DNA of 64,000 nt from Kalaharituber pfeilii (lineage: Eukaryota; Ascomycota; Pezizomycetes; Pezizales; Pezizaceae), in NCBI GenBank assembly GCA_015179045.1, contig WHUZ01000055.1, positions 248,001 to 312,000 on the forward strand. Reading direction: 5' to 3'. Within the stretch, counting starts at the first letter, position 1; each line of letters begins with the position of its first letter. A model generated the notes under the pieces. It was not told the DNA's origin. It did no database searches and was given only the letters and a program-made list of their open reading frames with translations. Made by a program: the position numbers and the translations under genes. Of the stretch, positions 47,932 to 58,500 are shown one piece after another.

Positions 47932-50900
47932 TAAATAGCCATGGATCATTACCCAGGGCCCTCGAGTAGAGAACATCTACACTAGTATCCTGCAATGTAC
48001 GATATGAACTCGGAAAGAAGCTGTTACTATTGCAAGCCATTATCTCATGCAATGTGCTCAAGATGAACTTGCTCATGAACATGATTTTTCGATCTTGAGA
48101 CATGTCCTGAGATGGGTTCGCCAGGCTAGTCGTGGTCGCCGGTGAGGTGAGGTGAAGTTTATGAACCTGCGAAGTACACGTATCCGAACACTATGTAAGA
48201 TGACCCCACCCCAATGCCTGGGTATCAGACAATTCCTGTAACTGAGTAAATGATTCTGTGGTATTGGGTTCTACCCTAGCGCGAGCACTGTGCACAAGCA
48301 TAGGGCTGCTCTCCAAAGCATAGAGATACGAATCTTGGTTTTGTAGCCTCCATTCTCGTAAGTCACTCTCTCGATGTGCATAAGACTGCAGCAGATGCAT
48401 TCCATTTGTTCAATATGCCCATATTAATGTATCCGCATAATGTGCATATACACAAGGAGAAAGTAGAATATGACCAAGCCAAAGAGGGTATAAATTCAAA
48501 TGCCCTACGCAATCATACAGTGCCAAGAACATGCAGCCAGGTATTCCAGAAGAAGTAAAGGACCAAGCAGCCGACTACCGCATTAGGCAGTACCTGGTCC
48601 CAAAGCGGAAATAATCAGTGCAGTTCCCGGCTCGTAAGTGCACGATGGACGAACATGTTACTTCCGTGCATCATTAAGTAAGAAAATGGAAGGGCGCAAT
48701 TTCATCTTCCTTTCCATCTCCACTTAAGCCAAATTGACACCTTTCTCCATATAGCCATCACTGCAACCACGGCTGCAAACGGCGTATAATCGCAGCCTTA
48801 CAATTCTGACAATTCACTGGGCTGACATCCGGGCTCTGTCATGTTTTGGTATCGAAAGAATGGAGATCGATCCCAGTGATCTTGCTTGTAGTTCGGAAAG
48901 CCGACCAATATAAGGGCGCAAATCATGACTATCCCATCCTTAGCCCGGCGGTCAAAACAACCGTTCGAGCACCCACTCCGGCTATGCATAGAATCAATCT
49001 ATGCTGAAATGGTTCCGCATCTTGCGTGCTAAGTCATGTATCAAATATACTAATGTTGATTCCAGATGATCCTGCTCTGGGTGGACTTGTACAAAACGGC
49101 TGGGTCACAGAACAAAATTTTCTCCAAATGCTTGCAATTATCCTCGTCGTGGAGGCTCTGATACGTGTGCAACGCCGACTGTCCGGTCACATTGTATCCA
49201 CACTTAATAGTTCTTTGGAAACTGGAATTTATGATATCTTAATTGCGACAATCAATATATACTTGCTCTGAGAGGGTGATGGTAGATACAATAGCTAACA
49301 TACATCGGTATAGGTAGCATTAAAGTAAATGATGTACATGGGTTTGTTTAGTGGCTCGGTTCGAGAGGACAATTTTCTAAAAGGATTTCATACCGAGATG
49401 GAAGATGAGTAATAACAGGCGTGCTGAACCATTAGTGTTGAGGCTATTAATAATTTTCCGTTGGAAGAGAGAATTCATTGTGATCGAATAGGGATTCTGA
49501 CGGTAAATTACGGACATGGAGAATACTACCGGCGTGTCAAAGATCACTCTTGCCAGAACGGAATTTTGCTGTAAACGACCATTTATCAGGAATTTATTCA
49601 GTATTCCGTGTCGGTTAATCCAGACACGATGTCCTTCAGTATTTCGGCCTTGAATATATGCTTCCTTATGATAGGACCATTACGAGGTTGTCGTATTTAC
49701 TATTGATAATTGGGGTATGGATGGGAGAGTACTTGATGCAGTGTCGTGATTAATCTGGCGAACCCTCTCTGACAGCTGTTGTGGTGGCAATTTAGACAGT
49801 GTACTTGCAAATATGCAAGGTGCGAAAGAACCTTATATTTGAGCATGATTTTCCGCCGGGGACGGATAATTAAAGAGATAAGTGAAGGACTGTAAGCGAA
49901 GGAAAAACTCGAGTTAGAACTGGTAGCGAGATTACGTGAAGTTGGCTGAATGTATATAGCTTCTCATAGGTTTCAATCACCGTATTTTACTGTGTTAGAT
50001 TGGGCCCACATGAGAACATCATGATATTAGTGGTAGACGTCATTGTGCCGCTTTACCACTGGAGTCAGCTGGAAGGGTGCATGGTGGGCTGCTGAGCCAG
50101 CCGCGTTATGCAAAGAGAGGGCGGCATCTGCATGGGTACGACGAGCTGGATGGCAGCACCTTCTCGACAGCTACTGCATATGGCAGAACTTACCATAATG
50201 TCAGCCCTCTCTCGGCGCATATTACAGAACGGGCGCAATTGACAGATATGACGGCTCCGTCTGGATGGTGGAGCTTATGCAGAACGGGTTCAATGTACAG
50301 GTACAGGAGGTCCTTCTTGATGGTGCAGCATGTGGCGGAACGGGGCCGATTAACAGATTATGTGGAACTACCTCGGGATGTCAATTGAGAGGTAGTAGCT
50401 CTCACGTGCATTCAGTAGGATAGAGACGATGCGTCATGTTGTAGAGGTCGCAAGCTGCCGTCGCGGGATGGCCCAATTTCCGTCCCAGGCCACGCAGGCG
50501 CTCTTGGCGCAAAATGCCTATATATGTTGCTGACGACTGAAATAAACCACAATGTTCGTAATGTGCGAACAAACATAATCTACCTCACTAACTATTCCTA
50601 GGAACCTATAGGCTGATGACGAAGGTATCTCTGCTATGTTAATCTCGTAGTACAGTAATGTTTGCGAATAACCGTATTCACCCTGGCCCCTACCAAATCC
50701 ATTTTGAATACTGCTTACCCCACATATATAGTTGATTGTGTGGGAATGCGACTTGCAGGGCTATTGACGCTAATATTGGAGAGCTGGGCTCATATATCAT
50801 AGGAAAGTTACAAGCATGCGAACAGTTGCAATTCTATAAACCTGCGGTGAATACTTGTGTGGGGTTAATATTCCTACACTTTATCGTTGCTCCGCCACCG

Positions 50901-51262
50901 GCAGTGTTTCCAGATAGAGTATTTTTGCCATTTCCATTATTAGCTGTTATCAGGTAGAACCTTAGCCTGTTGATCTTATAGCTGCTTATACAGATGCTTC
51001 ATTTTTATGCCTGCAGAGATGCTCATACGATATAGCCTATACCTATAGATTCGAAATGAGAAGTAATACTTGCCCATTTTCATGATCATGGAGAATTGAT
51101 TGTGCCAGGGGTATACATACTTGGGTATGGCATGTTTACCTTGCTAGTAATGACGACGGCACTGAAGAACCCTGATGAGAGAAATTTTAGGCCCTTGATG
51201 AAGGTTTGGTATTCTAGCAATTTTACGCAATAAGTCGGCGCTTTTCCACTCATACCCAAGTA
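47932..51262. other. Gene desert, nothing recognised
   Basis: No coding gene recognised. A 103-codon plus-strand frame at 50077-50388 has no known motif. Confidence 0.45.
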
Positions 51263-51351
51263 CAATGACCTGTAAAAGTCTTAGGGATTAGGCATATTGG
51301 GGTAAATGTATCATGCAAGCCTTATCCCTAAGACTTGTTACGAGGTTACTG
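51263..51351. mobile_element. TA-flanked CAGTG-family MITE, copy 2 (89 bp, shortened)
   Basis: The left end reads CAATGACCTGTAAAAGTCTT with GGGATTAGGCATATTGGGGT behind it. The right end reversed reads CAGTAACCTCGTAACAAGTC with AGGGATAAGGC. TA flanks both sides. It is recognisable as the family of the copies at 47.7 and 62.4 kb but is reduced to little more than its ends. Confidence 0.75.
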
Positions 51352-52363
51352 TAAATAGGCATAGGCTTAACCAGCCACATATGGGTTCAGCCACTGTTTC
51401 GAATTGGGTATATTATTTGCAGGGTACATCCTTAACAGCGTGCCAGTTTCCAAGCAATTTTAAAATATATGAAAAACGCTTGTTGTTCATCCAAATTGTC
51501 AGGTGTCCTGTAGGAACCTTACCAGTGGCTTAAAAAAATTTTTTTTTTTTTTTTAGGGAATCTTAATTGCGATTAATAACTCCCCAAAGTAGAAACAGCG
51601 TTAGATGAGTCAAGATGCCGTATGACTAAATGATGGTTTGAAAATACAGTATCAGCTGGTGCAGAGATAATTTATCGTGAATTCGAAATTGAAGGATCAA
51701 GGCTATTAACTAGTCTCGTAGCCAGACGCTGACTAGCTATGAACATCTGAGGGCTGCAGTGTCTCCACGCGAACTGCGAAACGGCAGCAGCACTCAAAAC
51801 GTATATCCAGAAAGCTTGCCTAGGCTTGTAGTCTGGCTGCTACTGTGCTTGCATGTGCTTCGGCTCGCGTTAATTGTCCGACTCTAACGCTCATGTATAG
51901 ATGCGGCAGCTTATCTTGCTTAAAGTGTTTAACGTGTGGAAGCACCTTCCATGCGTGTCTCCCTCTGTGCGTCTTATTTGACTCGCGATATATTACATAT
52001 GTATGTACTACTAGTACCATGTATTAATTAGATTATCACCTCGTGGCAATCTGTGCATGAATCGCAATTGGCGCCTATCAGACTCCCCATTTTATGAACC
52101 TTCGGCCTCGGTTATACAAATTATCATGAGATATCAATTCCTCCGGCAGGCCCCACCCGCACAGCCCTGTTGTCCCCTGCCCTGTGATCTCCATTTTACC
52201 CTCGTCCTCCCGGACCGTCTAGGCCAAAAACGCAAAAAGAACAGAAATAGGGCGCTCAACACAATCTGACTGTACACTACAACACAGGGACACCTGGAAG
52301 GAAAAAAAAAAAAAGAAAAAAAAAAAAGAAAGAAAGAAAGATGGAGGGAAAAAGCTGTAGCAA
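51352..52363. other. Intergenic, nothing recognised
   Basis: Contains a T run near 51539-51554 and an A/AAAG-rich tract near 52302-52340. No gene recognised. Confidence 0.5.
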
Positions 52364-52836
52364 CAGTCTTACCTTGCTATCCCATTTTTATTCGTTATAG
52401 CAAGGTTTCGTTATAGAGTATTGAGTGACAAATTAGTCAGAATGCCCATCAGGTAAGTAGAGATTCTTTAGTAGCTGAACTTTCAGCAATAGACTTTAAT
52501 TCCGCAGTTTTACTGTTGAAGGAAAGTCCAAGTAGGATATATTTCTACAAATTAGGGAATAAAGAGGTGTGATACCAACATAGTTATAGTAAGTGTGGAA
52601 GGTTTTCCCGTCATGAGTAGGGGATTCAGAGGTGACATTGGACAAGTACCTTCATTAGTGATGTATTTCATAGCTGCTTCTCGATATAGCAAGAGTAATT
52701 TGTATGTAGATAGAGATAACTTCACTCCTATCTCATTCTCGTTTCCTTATTTGGTGGAATTTCGTTATATCAAGGGGCATTGAGTGCAAACGGATGAAGG
52801 GCGCCACGACAGTTTCAGTATAGCAAGGCAAGCCTG
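52364..52836. mobile_element. Pogo-like MITE (473 bp)
   Basis: The left end CAGTCTTACCTTGCTAT and the reversed right end CAGGCTTGCCTTGCTAT match at 15 of 17 positions. The right end is followed by TA. Further in, both sides carry GTTATA and GAGTG motifs (for example CGTTATAGCAAGG on the left and CGTTATATCAAGGGG on the right). No transposase is encoded. Pogo-type assignment is inferred from the terminal CAG, the TA and the repeated GTTATAGC-like subterminal motifs. Confidence 0.6.
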
Positions 52837-53238
52837 TACTGGCACCGGTCATGAAGAAAGAGTCGAAAAATCCTTTAAGCGAGGTATTGTGAGGCTTTAG
52901 CTAGTCTCTGCGATGCGTTCTCCGTTTTTTCTTCTGATGCGATGTTCAGAGTACATTTTCTGGCGGAAAACGCGCTTGCATTTAAAATTCTAGCGGTTTT
53001 ACAGTGCCACATCGTGCCATATACAGTTTTACCTAGCCCTATCGCTCGTTAAACTGGAAACCTTGCTATACCGGACGACCCTTGAGGCTTTCGCAGTTTA
53101 CCTACAAAAAAATTAGCTATACTGGACACCTAGTTAAACTAGACCGGACAACAAAACTGTAGGCTTTCAAATTCAAATTACATATAAACTAGTTAGCTGA
53201 GCCAGACAAAAGCGAAAATCATGAGACTGCTTTTTGTA

Positions 53239-53572
53239 CAGTGCGTAGGCAAAAGCCTTCGGGACTATACAGTATAAGGAAAAGCGAGACATGCATTCCA
53301 GGCAGACTATCCTTGCACCTGATTTCAGTGCCGTTTGAAAAGTCACTTAAAATTCGATAGATTAGCCAGAGAATTGCAAAAAAATTAATAGACCACATGA
53401 ATGGGCATCAGAGAATCTAAATCCTTTCTCAGAATTCAAAAGAGAGTACTTTCAGTTGAGTTGTTGTGATTTCTCAAGAGGGGTCCTCTTGGATGCATGT
53501 CTCGTGGCTCCAAAGCTTGGTAAATGCTTTTCCTTATACTGTATAGTCCCGAAGACTTTTGCCTACGCACTG
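53239..53572. mobile_element. CAGTG-family MITE nested in the pogo-like element (334 bp)
   Basis: The terminal inverted repeats are about 47 bp. Left: CAGTGCGTAGGCAAAAGCCT, then TCGGGACTATACAGTATAAG. Right reversed: CAGTGCGTAGGCAAAAGTCT and the same continuation. TA precedes the left end; the right flank is CA, probably mutated. Inner inverted blocks read GAGACATGCAT. The central 53345-53455 part is similar, in opposite orientation, to the centre of the copy at 62407-62869. Confidence 0.8.
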
Positions 53573-53686
53573 CACCTTCTATGTGTTATAGCGGTATTTT
53601 TGAAGTGTTCTCTATATCTTGAATTCATGATCAATGCTTGAAATTCGGTAATATCTGAGGAGATTAAGAACCTGGAACCCAGTCTC

Positions 53687-53754
53687 TAATCTCATGCCAA
53701 GACCCTCTGGCTGCTAATGCCGAAGCCGAGCGCAAGGGTCTTGGCATGAGACTA
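53687..53754. mobile_element. 68-bp hairpin insertion with 9-bp duplicated target
   Basis: Twenty-base arms (53687-53706 and 53735-53754; TAATCTCATGCCAAGACCCT and its inverse with one mismatch) enclose a 28-bp loop. The insert is bracketed by CCCAGTCTC at 53678-53686 and 53755-53763. Copy A has a single CCAGTCTC at the matching site, so this is a real insertion with target duplication. Confidence 0.75.
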
Positions 53755-53902
53755 CCCAGTCTCCAGTCATATTGTACCTCTCAATTGGCTTACTAAGTTC
53801 TTTACCCCCTGGCGGGTACCCCTGCAAAATTTGTTATACCGGACGCTAGGTTAACTGGACATAAAGTGCTGGAATTTGGTCGTCCGGTAGAGCGTAACAC
53901 TG

Positions 53903-54967
53903 CCCAGAAACCTCACACACTCTGATCGATTTCTCGAAATCGATCAATTCAGCCCACCTGTGGCTATCTATTGATTTTCGGCGGACCAGGGACCCCGCGT
54001 CGCAATACACATGCTGTACATGGGACGGACATATATAGTAACAATCTAGGAACCACCACATCATATCACTCCCGGTTAATACCTAAAACACCATGTGTCG
54101 TTTCATCGGCACATAGCATGCTTCCCACAAGGCAAAGCAAGGTGGGGTCCAGAATGTCCAGCATCACTGTGGGCAACGGAGTCAAACACGCTTATCTGGA
54201 GGGGAAATTAAGTGCATTTGGCGGGAATGGTTTCGTTGCACTATATATTTATTTATATATGAAGTACTTTTACAAGGTGCGACAGGAACTACCGCCTTGG
54301 CTGGTATGCCGACATCCTCGGGATGTGGGGCGAAGCGCTCGCGCGCGGGGGGCACAGTCCTGATTCCGGGACCCCCAGGAGATCGAGACCAGTTGATCTG
54401 TGCTGTTTGACAAATGCAATGGGTCGAACTAGCCCTGAGGGGGAGGGGTTGTAAAGTGTGCTATGTGCTATGTGTCGATAGGGATACTAACTATTTTCGA
54501 ATTTTGTTATGCACATATCAAAAAAAAAAAAAGAAAAGAAAAAACGTTGCACGAGTATAGTACCTCGTTATATGTCAATTATGCACATCATCCAGATTCA
54601 CTTGGAAGCGGTCGGGGCCTATACCCTTAAAGTATGTGCAGTTTCATCAATACATGTACCAATATCCAAACGCCCTGGGTGACTGAAGTAGTTATAGCGT
54701 GCACTCTTCAGTAGGGTTATCGCCATCCGTCTGTTCCAGCACTTGGGACTTTGTGCATGGGGTTCTAGCCTCCCAGGTCTTACCTCCTCCTCGCCTCTCG
54801 AGGCAGCTCAAAGTCTCGGAGCTAACTTCTTGGGGCAGACAGATTTTTTGACGGTTCCGGATTATCAGAAATGTTAGACTTTTTTTTTTTGGTTGTGTGC
54901 ATTAGTAAAGGTAAAGATTTGCTAGTAGATAGGTATCTTCAACGTTTGTTTTATTGTTTCTTCTTCT

Positions 54968-55001
<34 letters not shown>

Positions 55002-56187
55002 GGGGGGGGGGCTGCGAAAGATCTATGAAGATGAATGAGAAACAAAATCTAGGAATAACGTTTGTAGAAAAAGAAGTCAAACTATAAAAAGTGTAACTTG
55101 GTATAAGTACGTATTCACATAAGGGAGAGAAGAAAGGGAAAAAAAAAGAGAAAACCCTTTTTACACACATACAAGTAAGTACTCCACGAGCACGAAAGGA
55201 CAAAAGCCAAGGGAAAAAAATGTTTGACCATTGAGAGAGAACCATGACACGAAAAAAGTAAAATGATAAATGCCTGACGAGACGAGCAAGTATGGAATGG
55301 AAGAAAAAAAAAAAAAAAAAGAAAAAAAAAAAATTACAGCGAAGCAATATAAGTAGATAATAAAATAGTAAAAGAAAAAAATAAAAAGAAAAAAAGAAAA
55401 TAAATTCCACATATGCTGAATCCAATTCTGCATATGTTTGTTGATATGACACATAGATAGAGTAGTTGATTCCCGACGCAAGAAGCACCCTCCACCATTG
55501 CTCTAATAAACCTCCCCGCCCAGTTTTCCAGTTCCCGTGATGCTTTATCGATGCCGAGAATTTCAACATCAAAATGAAATATTTGTCCCTCCTCTTCGCA
55601 GCGTCCTGTATTCTGAAGAGTTCTTGACCAGACATCTCTTCTTCAAAACTCGCTTCGCATGTACGCAAAATTAGGAGGCTCTGTCCTGTTGTTTATATCC
55701 TATTCTTTTACGAAAGTGCCATCCAGAATAATTAAAAGAACTCGCCCCAGAAGCAACGGCAACGAAAAAATGAAAGGGAAAAAAAGGTAACCGACCATTA
55801 TGTTAATTTTTGCTCATGGCAGCGTGTATAAATCGCTCATATCATCATGACGAAATAAACGAGATAAGAAAAAGGGACAAAAGGGGAAAACTGGAACCAA
55901 GAAAAGTATCTGTAATGTAGAAAAGTTCAAAGCAAAAGAATACAACAGAGAAGGGGAAAACCAAAGGGTTACCGCGAAGGGAACAACCTAGATTAAGAGA
56001 ATCTGTGGGCAAGCTACGAAAAGGGAAGAAAGCTGATATGCTAAGGAGAGTGAAAACGAAAAAATCCCGTGAACCAAATCGCATAAAGAAGATTGGACGT
56101 AGGTTGGAAATAGATCAAGTTGCTTTTGCTAAAGGATGTATCTGACCTGTTTCCTGAAAAGAAAGATGCCGGTGTACGGTCATCATA
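53903..56187. other. Intergenic, 3' flank of the RGS gene
   Basis: No gene recognised. Notable simple sequence: a 31-nt T run followed by ten G at 54970-55010, and A runs near 55303-55333. The minus-strand frames here read Phe-rich translations of these tracts. The part nearest 56187 presumably contains the RGS 3' UTR. Confidence 0.55.
54970..55010. repeat. T31-G10 homopolymer junction
   Basis: A run of about 31 T immediately followed by 10 G. Confidence 0.85.
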
Positions 56188-58500
56188 TCAGGATTTGCTG
56201 CTGCCGTTACTGTATTGGTTTGGCGAAGAAGTCCTATCGCGTTCCTCCTCGAAAAGGTCGCCAGCAACCTCAATGTAGCGGTGGGATCTTGTGAATTTTG
56301 GTACAGAGTCCTAGAACAGAGTTAGAGAACTGTAATATCAGGTTGAATAGAGATATTCAACTTACCCCAGCCATAAGTTTGAACACTTGTTGCTGAGCTC
56401 TCTCAAATAGTGCGGCCACGTCCTTCAAACTGGCGTACATGCTATTCTCATCTTTTGCTACGGCTCGAGTCATACGAGATGCCATATCTTGTCGTAATGT
56501 ATGGTCTATGTTCAATTCGCAAGGTGATCCTGGTGCCAGAAATGCATTGTATAACCCTAAATCATATGCTTTGAATAAGCCTTACGTCTAATCTCAAAGA
56601 GGAGCTAAATAGCCCCATTTCGTAAGGTTAGAAATCGTACCATAGGCTGCAGCGAGCGTTTCCCGGACCGCTTCCGGCTTGTTGACGTCTATAGCCTTGA
56701 AATTCTTATCGAATTCCACTACATCGAGGTAAAAGGACAAATTCTCCTCGCACACAGTTTCTCGGAGATATTCCCTAAAGAGTAATCTCAATGCAGGATC
56801 ATTCAGTATCGACGTAAGCCGGGTTGTATTTGTCTCTCGATCTATGTAGCACGTCAGTACACCGTCCTCATGTGAGTTGCAAAGCGCGGTTGCTGCTTGC
56901 AAGAGATGGTTTCTACCTGTCTTTTGGTAGCTCATCCTATTCCTCGGGCTTAACGTACCTTTAAGATCGCCATTGGTCTTGTCACTTGGAGCTTGCTTTT
57001 CCGATTCCACCCATCCTGCGACCCGATCACCCCTATCGGTGAAAACGTAGATAGCATTTTTTGTCGGTTGGAATTCCTTTCCTTTAGGGTATTGCTGAAT
57101 GTACACTTTGTCCTCGAAAACTGACCGGATAAGATTATATTGCACGAATAGCGTACAAATTTCAATTGTTTCCTTTCTATCAACTGTGGTGCAACAATCC
57201 AGTAACCAGTCAACAGCATCCTTTCCTGTAAATGAGTTCTTTATGGTCTTATCATATATTTTTCGTGACGCAACCAATTTAACTCCCGTAACTCCATCAG
57301 AGTAATCATTAACCGAGTCAGAATCAGAGGACATGACACTGTTTGTCTTAATGTTCGGGGATGAGCCTGCAAACCTCCGAAAGATAACCTCTATTGTGTT
57401 TCTGTCATGTGATAGCTTATCCGTCCGTGCGTCTCTTTCTAATATCACCAGTCGCATGGTATTGTACGGAGAGTGCAAAAGCTTAATCACGTGTTCCTGA
57501 TTAATCCCATTGCGCTGGCAGAAACGATCAAGAACATGAATTCCCTTTGGAGTCAAAACCCATGTACAGCCCTTCAAGGGAAAAGCTGGTATCGGCTTTC
57601 CATCTGCAGGCTCAATGAACCTGGCATCCATAAACCGCTGACAAACGGACCTCGCCATCTCTTTAGCCATTGAAAATGTTGTCGTTGTAGTAGTTGTGAC
57701 AATTCTACTTGGGTCTTTAGGATCTGGCATCCGATTGGATTGAGAGAATTTTAGCGACCCAAGATTTCCAATAGCCTCTTCAGAGGTAAAGCTAAATGGA
57801 TAACTCTTGAATCTGACTCTATGATTGTTTAGCGGTAGGCTGACCATCAATGTGGAGAATAGGTCCTTGAAATCCTATTCACATGATCCATTAGCTACGC
57901 CGCTCATTGTCCTGGGTATCCAAAATTGCTCACCTTAGTAAAAGGTCTCTCATCTTCTGTCATACGTAGAAGACGAGAAGAGGTTTGATGCATCTTGCTG
58001 GCTACTGTCGATGTGTTACTCGGCTGCTCGTACAACTTCGAAACTCTTGCCAAGTCGTCCTGCGAGCCCAGAGGTTCCAAAGATGAATATCGATGCCTGT
58101 TGCGGAGACTGTGGTCTATTGACCTTGCGTAAAAATGCCGAATTTTACGTTGTGTTGCTGACCTGGTAAGAGATGAGCTGGATGCTCTCGGGGGGGGAGT
58201 ATTTGTTGCTGTGCGAGGAAGAATTGCTCTGCGTGGGAATGCAACTGGCTTCTCTCGGGGGTCTGAACAAGAAACCGTAGTCCCGTTTAATGGGTCAATG
58301 TCACCACGTGGCGAGGCTGGTTGTTGTGGTAGTGAGCCTTGGTGCGTGGGAGTAACAAGCTGCTGGCCAGGGTGCGCAGAGAGGGAAGACTCAGAAGAAT
58401 GGCGGTGTGTGATATGGTTATGTAGAGGAGCGTTCGCGGGGCGAATTGCGGTCTGAATGGGATCCGAGATGACTGGAGGTGGAGAAGATAAATCCGTCAT
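56188..58500 (-). CDS. flbA: FlbA/Sst2-type regulator of G-protein signalling (DEP-RGS)
   Basis: GTPase-activating protein for a heterotrimeric G-alpha subunit. In Aspergillus nidulans FlbA antagonises FadA to permit conidiation and limit vegetative growth. Four minus-strand exons: 58500-57934, 57874-56641, 56556-56366 and 56310-56188, 2115 nt, 704 aa, against 717-719 aa for FlbA, with all phases consistent. Residues 1-185 are Ser/Pro-rich. RPFTKDFKDLFSTLMVSLPL opens the conserved part. A fungal DR/DEP region follows (MARSVCQRFMDARFIEP, CTWVLTPKGIHVLDRFCQRN), then a DEP domain near 370-460 (ASRKIYDKTIKNSFTGKDAV, DWLLDC). The RGS domain starts near 525 (LTSILNDPALRLLFREYLRE, then ENLSFYLDVVEF) and runs through the last introns (LYNAFLAPGSPCELNIDHTL, VFKLMAG). 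The tail ends NGSSKS. The start is the first in-frame Met. Confidence 0.93.

Larger units (their letters stand above)
53024..53902 (+). mobile_element. Pogo-like element, copy B, with two nested insertions
   Basis: It begins after TA with CAGTTTTACCTAGC, the inverse of the right end of copy A, and ends near 53902 in a diverged inverted terminus (CAGTGTTACGCTC when reversed). Subterminal CCGGAC and TATACCGGAC-like motifs recur at both ends. Compared with copy A it is interrupted twice: by a 334-bp CAGTG element and by a 68-bp hairpin insertion. It is non-coding. Confidence 0.65.

Noticed and set aside
54922..55668. 248-codon minus-strand open frame rich in Phe and Lys
   Set aside because: It is produced by T31, A-run and similar tracts and resembles no protein family.
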